This document shows, one piece after another, positions 57,839 through 64,000 of a stretch of DNA of 64,000 bases. Numbering within the stretch: the first letter of the stretch is position 1; every line of letters starts with the position of its first letter. The DNA comes from Knufia peltigerae (Eukaryota; Ascomycota; Eurotiomycetes; Chaetothyriales; Trichomeriaceae): assembly GCA_030247855.1 (NCBI GenBank), contig JAPDRN010000081.1, forward strand, positions 1-64,000. Reading direction: 5' to 3'. The notes below the pieces were generated by a model that was given only the letters and a program-made list of their open reading frames with translations, did no database searches and had not been told where the DNA came from. The translations under genes were made by a program, and so were the position numbers.

Positions 57839-58280
57839 GTCTGAAAGGGTCCCCTACCCCGCAGACGGACGCATACTGACAGGCGCATATCAAGATAACA
57901 AGGTACTTCCTTACGCTGGAGTCGGTGTCTTAACTTTCTCTGAAAAATCACAAGACGCGCTGTGGAGGCTTGTTGAGAAAATGATAGATTTTCTACCTAG
58001 CGGTTCTTTACACGCAAGGATGGAAGATATCAAATAACAAACCAACCGGACCTGCCTTCTGTGGATGGGAAATTATGGACCGTATGATGTTTTCCACTTT
58101 CATATCCACAGTCCTGTGATCATATGTGATTTTGACCATGAGTGTGGGATACGGTTGAGTATTGCTCAGCCTGGGCCCTTTCACATTCATACGGTTGTCA
58201 GAACTCCCAACGGGAATGACTATGGTAAGGTGATCCCCCGAAAATGGAGAGCGGAAAAAATATTCTACTGTGTAAGATAG
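57839..58280 (+). pseudogene. DUF3500 family, truncated with in-frame stop
   Basis: One reading frame holds two blocks of the DUF3500 family separated by TAA at 58,035-58,037. Before the stop: AYQDNKVLPYAGVGVLTFSE and LVEKMIDFLPSGSLHARMEDIK. After it: WMGNYGPYDVFHFHIHSPVI, then ICDFDHE and FHIHTVVRTPNGNDYGK, the most conserved C-terminal part. The frame is continuous across the stop, so the lesion is a single nonsense codon and not a frameshift. The N-terminal half of the family is missing upstream. DUF3500 has no assigned reaction that I can state. It sits between cluster 2 genes and was probably once functional there. Confidence 0.8.
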
Positions 58281-58751
58281 ATTAATGGAAGGCAAAGCCG
58301 GTTTGATAGTGCTCGATTTGCCAAGTGAACGGCTGCAACGTATCATCATAAGTTACTTAAAGGAACATGACCGCTTGTCAAGTCGATAACATGCTTGGGA
58401 TTGGTCCTCGGCTCGTTCACAGCAAAGGTCTTCCTAGAGCAAATGGTGGCTACTTATTTCACAGCTTCTGGGTTTAGCAATTTGGATGTATTGGGTTCTA
58501 CGCATCTCGACCTATGTAAGAAGGTCCCACCCCCACAAGAAGCGCTTCATATAATCAGAACTATTTCCGGTACCCACCCCAGTGGCACACTCGGCCGAAA
58601 TATGACCTCGACTGACTGTGGTCTCAAATCTAGATTATGATCGGATATGTATCGAATGTCTAGTTGGCAAGTCAATCCCTGAAACCATCATTTGAGCTAA
58701 TAACCTTCAAAACAGCGATTTTTTTCGATCATATCAACAGGAAGCGTACCG
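58281..58751. promoter_or_regulatory. Thiolase upstream region
   Basis: About 470 bp upstream of the thiolase. An 81-codon frame at 58,395-58,640 is unrecognised. A T-rich tract near 58,718 precedes the ATG. Confidence 0.4.
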
Positions 58752-60273
58752 ATGGCGTCCTCCTATGTTATCGGTGTCGGTTTGACGCCTTTCAACACGC
58801 CCAAGAAGTCTGCGAGTCAATCAATCGATCCGGATTCTGATTACTTTGACCTTGCGGTTGAAGCAATTGTGAAAGCTCTCCTTGACGCAGGAATCACGTA
58901 TGACGAGGTCGACCAAGGTATTGGCTGCTATGTATATGGCGATTCAGCATGCGCTCAACGGGTCTTTTACTGCTTGGGTATGACTGGTATACCAATTCTC
59001 AATGTGAACAACTGGTGTAGCTCTGGTAGTACTGGTATCTGGCTCGCGAATCAGGCTGTTAGATCCGGAGACAAAGATTGTGTCTTGGTAGTCGGCTTTG
59101 ACAAAATGTACCCCGGTGCACTGCCTCAGACATTCAAAGACCGGACCAGTCCACTGTCACGAATACTAGATCTTTCAAGTGAGCAGACTTCTACTCTTGA
59201 CAAGGAAAAGCCGCCGCCTGGCTGGACACCACAGCTATTCGCCAATGCACAAGCTGAATATCTCGAACGCTATTCGAAATATGGTGCAGAAGCTGGACAT
59301 TTCGCCAAAATAGCCTCGATCAACAGATCTCATGGTATCAACAATCCCTACAGTCAACTCAGTAAAGCTGTCACCGCAGACGATGTACTCAGCAGTCCAG
59401 CAGTCTCTGGATCACTGACACGGCTTCAATGCTGTCCATCCTCGGTAAGGAATATGCTGCCCAACTCGCGATACATCTTTATTAATTTTCTGGTAGACTG
59501 GAGCAGCCGCTGCCATAATAGTTTCTAAACGTTTTTTAGCCAGTCATCCCTATCTACAGGGCTTGGCAGTAGAGATCGCAGGTCAAGGCCTTTCGACAGA
59601 CACTCCAGAGCTTTTCGAAAGTCGCAGCGCGATCGAACTGATAGGATCGAATATGACACGTCAGGCAGTGAAAATTGCATATAAACAGGCGGGAATCACA
59701 GCACAAGACATTTCGGTCATTGAATTACACGATTGTTTTACCTCTAACCAGATGTGCGCAATGGAGGATCTAGGGCTTGCTGCTCCTGGAGCTGGATGGA
59801 GGCTTGTTGAGGAGGAAAGGATCACCTATGATCAACACTCCATCAAATGCAGTACCGATAAGCGCTGGATTATCAATCCTAGCGGTGGCCTCATCTCGAA
59901 GGGCCATCCTCTAGGTGCTACAGGGCTTGCACAGTGTGCCGAGCTCGTCTGGCATTTGAGAGGCTGGACCAAGTCTCGCTCAGTGCCTTTGACCAAATAC
60001 TGTCTGGCGCATAATATGGGGCTTGGAGGTGCAACGGTAGTCACGGTGTACTGCCGGGCAGATGGGAAAGTGACCCCTACGCCTGGTGAGACTCTACCTG
60101 AAGTCTACGGGCGAGCCAGGGTAGGGTATAACCCTGCCGAGGAAGCACGCTCCATCAAGAGATCGGATTGGGAGAGTGTGAGGTCTCGGAAGGCTGGTTT
60201 CTCGGCCTGGGCTACCGCCAGATTGCCCTGGGTCCTTAAGGAAGCTGACTACTACCAGAGAGCCAGGCTGTAA
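58752..60273 (+). CDS. SCP2-type thiolase, PTS1-like ARL
   Basis: Thiolase of the SCP-x/lipid-transfer group, which cleaves or forms 3-ketoacyl-CoA, often with branched or ring-bearing side chains. Two exons (58,752-59,444; 59,497-60,273) give 489 aa. Active-site elements: nucleophile C89 in NVNNWCSSGSTGIWLA, HDCF with His309, and NPSGGLISKGHPLGATG (358-374) with His368. The intron lies within QCCPSS/TGAAAAIIVS, which is family-typical once joined. The C-terminal ARL fits the PTS1 consensus. The last ~60 residues extend beyond the thiolase core but no separate SCP2 sterol-binding domain is seen. It probably performs the chain-shortening step of cluster 2. A housekeeping beta-oxidation role is less likely given its neighbours. 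Confidence 0.93.
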
Positions 60274-60878
60274 GACTCTTCTGGTGAAAATTGAATTCGA
60301 CTCATAGCACGAGGACATGAAACAGTTGTCGCTCCCAAAGGCGTTGCTGTCAGTTCAAGGCAGCTGGACTAATGTAGGGGAGGACAACTGCCATATGGCC
60401 AAGTCCATTCATGTTTTGCTATTGCTTTGAGAAAATCAATTAGTCTGTGCTGGGCTCGGACAGAGATGCCAAGTGTTAAATATTGAGCCTAATGTGAATG
60501 AAAGATCCTGCCAGTCTAGACTACGGAGAGACACATAATGCAGCTCTTCGAGACTGTACGCAGTCTCTCTGTGAAGCATCGATCTCCCACCTCAGAGCCG
60601 TTAAGGACTGCTGTAATGAATCACTGCACGCTCCCCCACCCCCATAGTTGCCGTTCTCCCGAATGAAGTACTGTCACCCCGTATCAGATTTCGAAATTTA
60701 AGGTGTGGGAAAGTTGATCCCTCGTGAACGTACAGGCTTCTACTATTGGTAAAGTCCTGAAGGATAAGAACCACTGCAATGTTGGAAGAATGCCACCTGA
60801 AGATTGTCTCCACGAACATTGATCGACCCCCAAAGACCACCGCTGCAACCATCACTAGTCAATCAGTTTTCCACTCCC
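60274..60878. promoter_or_regulatory. FAD monooxygenase upstream region
   Basis: About 600 bp upstream of the FAD monooxygenase. A GC-rich CTCCCCCACCCCC tract is present near 60,631. The monooxygenase frame remains open upstream to about 60,804 but without an ATG. No supported gene. Confidence 0.4.
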
Positions 60879-62300
60879 ATGGCTACCCAAGCAAATGTGG
60901 CGGGGCGAGGTGCAGATGGAACACCAGACAGCGAAAGTGATGCTAAATCCTCTACGGTCCTCATCGTTGGTGCTGGTGTTGTTGGCTGTGTCACTGCCAT
61001 CAAATTGGCACAAGCAAAGATTGATTGCACAATAATCGAGAAACTGAACGAAACCAGCATCGCACCCCGAGCATGTGGCTACTTTGGCGCAGCCCAAATT
61101 TTCCTGAATGAGATTGGAATGTATAAGCACATTCGAGAAAAAGGGTTCATGACGCGCGGAATAAGTTGGCGAGGGTTGCCAAAAGATGACGGCACAGGAA
61201 CCTTCAAGCAATATGGAGATCTGGTGGCAGCACAGTGGCTCTGCGATCCAAACGACTATGAGTTGCCTGTTGGAACGGGGATGCTGGGTTTGCCACAAGG
61301 ATCACTCAACAGATTGCTTGTCGAAAAAGCTCTCGAGACGGGCTATGTCCACGTGGATTATGGCATGAAGCTATCCTCGGTCATGGAAAACAGCAAGAGT
61401 ACGGGTGTCACTGCTCTAGTTGAGGATGTCAATACCCAGAGTGAAATCAAATACCACGCAAGATACTGTGTTGGTGCCGACGGTGCTCACTCGGCTCTGC
61501 GGCGAAGTCTGAACATACCTTTCGGAGGTCATACGTGGCCCGAACGAATCTTGACTACTAATGTAATGATTCCGAATGTCGTGGATCCGGTGTATCACTC
61601 GTTTTTCTACATGGTCGACAAATTCTGGGGCCTAGCATCTCCTCTGGAGGAAGCTATTCTTGGGAAGACCACCCTGTGGCGATACAATTTTGCCGTTCCG
61701 GCCGACGACACACGAAGTGACGAAGAACTACTGTCCGACGAAACCATACTAGACCTCTACGAGACCAGGATGCCGGGCCCTCGTCCCCTTCAGGTGAAGA
61801 TTGAGGCAAGGGTGCTATACAAAATACATCAACGGTTGGTCCCAACAATGAGAAAGGGACACTGTCTACTCGCAGGTGATGCCGCCCACGTCTGCAATGT
61901 GAGTTCCTTTTCCCAAATATATATCTGATCGAAGAATTGTTGACCCTTTCATTCTCAACTGTAGCCGATGGGAGCCCTTGGTCTCAATACAGGAATCCTC
62001 GATGCAGACGCCTTAGCTGAAGCTCTCATCATGGTGCTCAAGGAAGATTGCTCCGACAAAGTGCTTGACCTCTACTCTGATGAACGACGTCAGGTATTCG
62101 CGTTCTTTGTGGACCCTATGTCTACACAGAATAAGCTCCGCATACAAAGTAATCCTCCCGAAGTTGCTCCAGAACAGGATTCGTATTTCCGGCTGCTCAA
62201 CAGCAATCCGACAGAGGAGCAAATGAAAGAGCTTATGAAGCCTTACTTTGAAACTTGGAGGACGGCTATAAGGAAGGTGGCGAAAGCGGCTGGACTCTAA
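60879..62300 (+). CDS. FAD-dependent aromatic monooxygenase (PheA/MhpA-like)
   Basis: Class A flavoprotein hydroxylase: NAD(P)H-dependent insertion of one oxygen into a ring compound. Two exons (60,879-61,898; 61,965-62,300) give 451 aa. Motifs in order: dinucleotide-binding GAGVVG (31-36), CVGADGAHSALRRSL (DG motif, about 199-211) and LLAGDAAHVCNPMGALGLNTGILDA (GD motif, split by the intron after N340). ATG 60,879 gives a short hydrophilic lead before the Rossmann strand. The length is shorter than phenol 2-monooxygenases with a C-terminal thioredoxin-like domain, which is absent. It closely follows the thiolase on the same strand, next to the cluster regulator. The substrate is unknown; a phenolic or other cyclic acid is reasonable. 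Confidence 0.92.
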
Positions 62301-62553
62301 GCTCTTTAAATCTTAAGGGATATCGGAATTGGATATTCTCAACCTACAGTGAGCATGCAGATGCTTGGAAGGTCAGAATGAAAGTGGATAACACTGTACC
62401 CATCGGAAGCATGTGTTCCCGAGCCTCGCTTCTTAATTGGCACTAAGTAAAATCACAAGTGTATATCTTCGCCTCCAGATAATTTCCCCATCTTGATAGA
62501 TTCATTCGATCCTTAACACATGTCTCGTTGATTCATGATGCACCAGCACAACC

Positions 62554-64000
62554 ATGGCCAGCAACGTTAATAGTATTGAATGTGGGCAGTGTAATCAAGT
62601 CTTCGGTCGTAAGGAGCATCTGGAACGCCATCAGAGGATTCGTATGTCTTTTGGACACAATATCGGCTGAATCTTCAGCAATCTGACTGCTAACCTTCGA
62701 ACACAGACACCAAAAGCAGACCCTTCAGATGTGAACTCTGTGAGCTTTCTTTTGCTCGACACGATAGTTATCTGCGCCATAAGAGAGTACGCCACAAGGC
62801 GAATCTCAATCATGGCGAAGGATCCTCGAGAACATTGGTCGCCTGTGATGCTTGCCGGGCGAACAAGGTCAAGTGCAACGCGGACCAAACACCGTGTCAA
62901 CGATGCGGGCGCAGAGCATTGCAGTGCACTTTTCACAAGTCCTCCAAGGCTCCCGTCGCAGAGCAACTTGGTGGTGGAATAACCGGAAACGCCTCCGTGA
63001 TCCGAGGGTCAACATCCGGAATCAGCGACTGGGAGGCTGCCAATCACCTTCCTCCGCCTGGGGGTTGCTGGCAACACAACATCCTTCCGTATGGCATACC
63101 CCAGGTGAGCTTCTTGGACCAAGGGCCGGGAGAAGATAACAACTTGCTCGTCGATGGGAGTATCCACGCACCCTCGTTTGCGATGCCGGCACATTCGAAC
63201 TTCAACACTCCAGGAGATAGCGAACAACTGCTTGAAAGCTTAGGACCGCAGGTGAAATTTGCTCAATCTGCAAAGTTTCCTGACAAGAACGCCCTTGATC
63301 TGGAACCCGGCAGCTTGAGCGCTCAAAACATGGATGATGTTTTCTTCAACATTTCGACTGTGAGTTATTTTACATTTCTCTCCGTAAAAGCTCATGTTGC
63401 CCTATGATTAGATGCTTATAAGGACCTCCCATCCCTTTGAAGCGCTAATGCGGACCTGTTGCACTTGTACGCTGACAATAACGAAGAGTTCAGAGCCCTC
63501 GGCCACCGATCACAACTTGACTTTATTTGCCGATCACATGTACAGTGCGTACGGTATCAAACACTACCACGGTGGCGTCGAAATGGCCGATTATTTAGCT
63601 GAAGTTGATGCAGCTGCGATTTCCGTGGAAAATTATGACACCGCAAATGAGACTCCAGAATCCCAGCGAGTTGCCGCAGCCTACGAGAAGTTGAGTGAGT
63701 TGTCAAATGCCAGCACCGTTGCTGTCTCGCGACCACCCACGCCACGAGTAACGATAGAGCACCAGCAATGGATAGCGAGCCTTATAGTCCAACCTTTACC
63801 ACGCTTCGATAGGGACATTACCAATGTCTTCATACATTTATTTGAAGACAATGTGTGCGGGGCTTTCCCTATCTTTCGGGGATTTCGCATCACTCGAGAT
63901 ACTCCCCAGCACCTTTACCTTGCAATGGCAGCTGTGGGCGGCTTATACTGTGCGACTGCGGGTTCGCTACGGATGGCAACGTGGTATATACAAAATGCTC
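62554..64000 (+). CDS. C2H2 plus Zn2Cys6 transcription factor, runs off window
   Basis: Nuclear regulator with a mixed DNA-binding region. Exon 1 (62,554-62,641) and exon 2 (62,707-63,359) encode a C2H2 finger (C10, C13, H22, H26), a second finger (FRCELCELSF to LRHKRVRH) and then a Zn2Cys6 cluster, CDACRANKVKCNADQTPCQRC, with its last Cys seven residues on. A third exon is proposed from 63,487 (127-nt intron with CTGAC branch) and stays open to the window end. It carries a region like the fungal transcription-factor middle domain (IVQPLPRFDRDITNVF, FPIFRGFR). This two-finger-plus-cluster design is a known fungal regulator class. It adjoins the FAD monooxygenase and likely controls cluster 2. 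The 3' end is outside the window. The intron 2 borders are the least certain. Confidence 0.85.

Noticed and set aside
31051..64000. Secondary-metabolite biosynthetic cluster
   Set aside because: No PKS, NRPS, terpene synthase or prenyltransferase core is present; the enzyme set fits catabolism better.

Overview
The window is a chromosome end of a filamentous ascomycete (Pezizomycotina). It opens with about 12.7 copies of CCCTAA. Next comes roughly 27 kb of AT-rich, TpA-loaded, essentially gene-free subtelomere that looks mutated by RIP (repeat-induced point mutation, CpA to TpA). At about 27.36 kb it switches sharply to ordinary gene-dense DNA whose genes carry short GT-AG introns of about 45-180 nt. 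Introns, a fungal GH64 glucanase, Zn2Cys6 regulators and C-terminal peroxisomal tags fit this. The protein styles suggest Eurotiomycetes or relatives (for example black yeasts), but the class is a guess.

1-27.36 kb: telomere, RIP-degraded repeats, and a less mutated central stretch (about 12.75-21.8 kb). Elements still visible are a 1,856-bp Fot1/Pot2-like element with TIRs and a TA duplication (24,328-26,183), two copies of a ~305-bp LTR-like repeat (12,184-12,488; 26,603-26,908), and an inverted pair of ~0.87-kb repeat arms (22,670-23,556; 26,184-27,353) into which the last two elements have inserted.

27.37-30.4 kb: a border of broken genes. It holds a GH64 glucanase with one in-frame TAG and a 3' fragment of a casein kinase 1 gene.

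31-51.2 kb, cluster 1: a Dal5/TNA1-type MFS transporter, a 4CL-like acyl-CoA synthetase, a 3-hydroxyisobutyrate dehydrogenase-like enzyme, an OsmC-like protein ending SRL, a MaoC hydratase ending SKL, a 3-hydroxyisobutyryl-CoA hydrolase-like protein, a short Zn2Cys6 protein, a large membrane protein and an acyltransferase 3. Read together they give a plausible route: take up an acid, activate it to CoA, hydrate the 2-enoyl-CoA, hydrolyse the 3-hydroxyacyl-CoA, oxidise the 3-hydroxy acid. Several promoter regions share a CTCCGCC motif.

53.3-64 kb, cluster 2: an intronless self-sufficient P450 fused to an FMN/2Fe-2S reductase (CYP116B/P450RhF architecture, a bacterial-type design), a carboxymuconolactone-decarboxylase-like protein, a broken DUF3500 gene, an SCP2-type thiolase ending ARL, an FAD ring-hydroxylase-type monooxygenase, and the start of a C2H2 plus Zn2Cys6 regulator that runs off the window. 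This looks like a catabolic cluster for a cyclic or aromatic compound, and the P450 fusion is the most striking item.

All exon borders are by-eye predictions from splice consensus and frame continuity. Family calls come from recognised motifs, with no database search.
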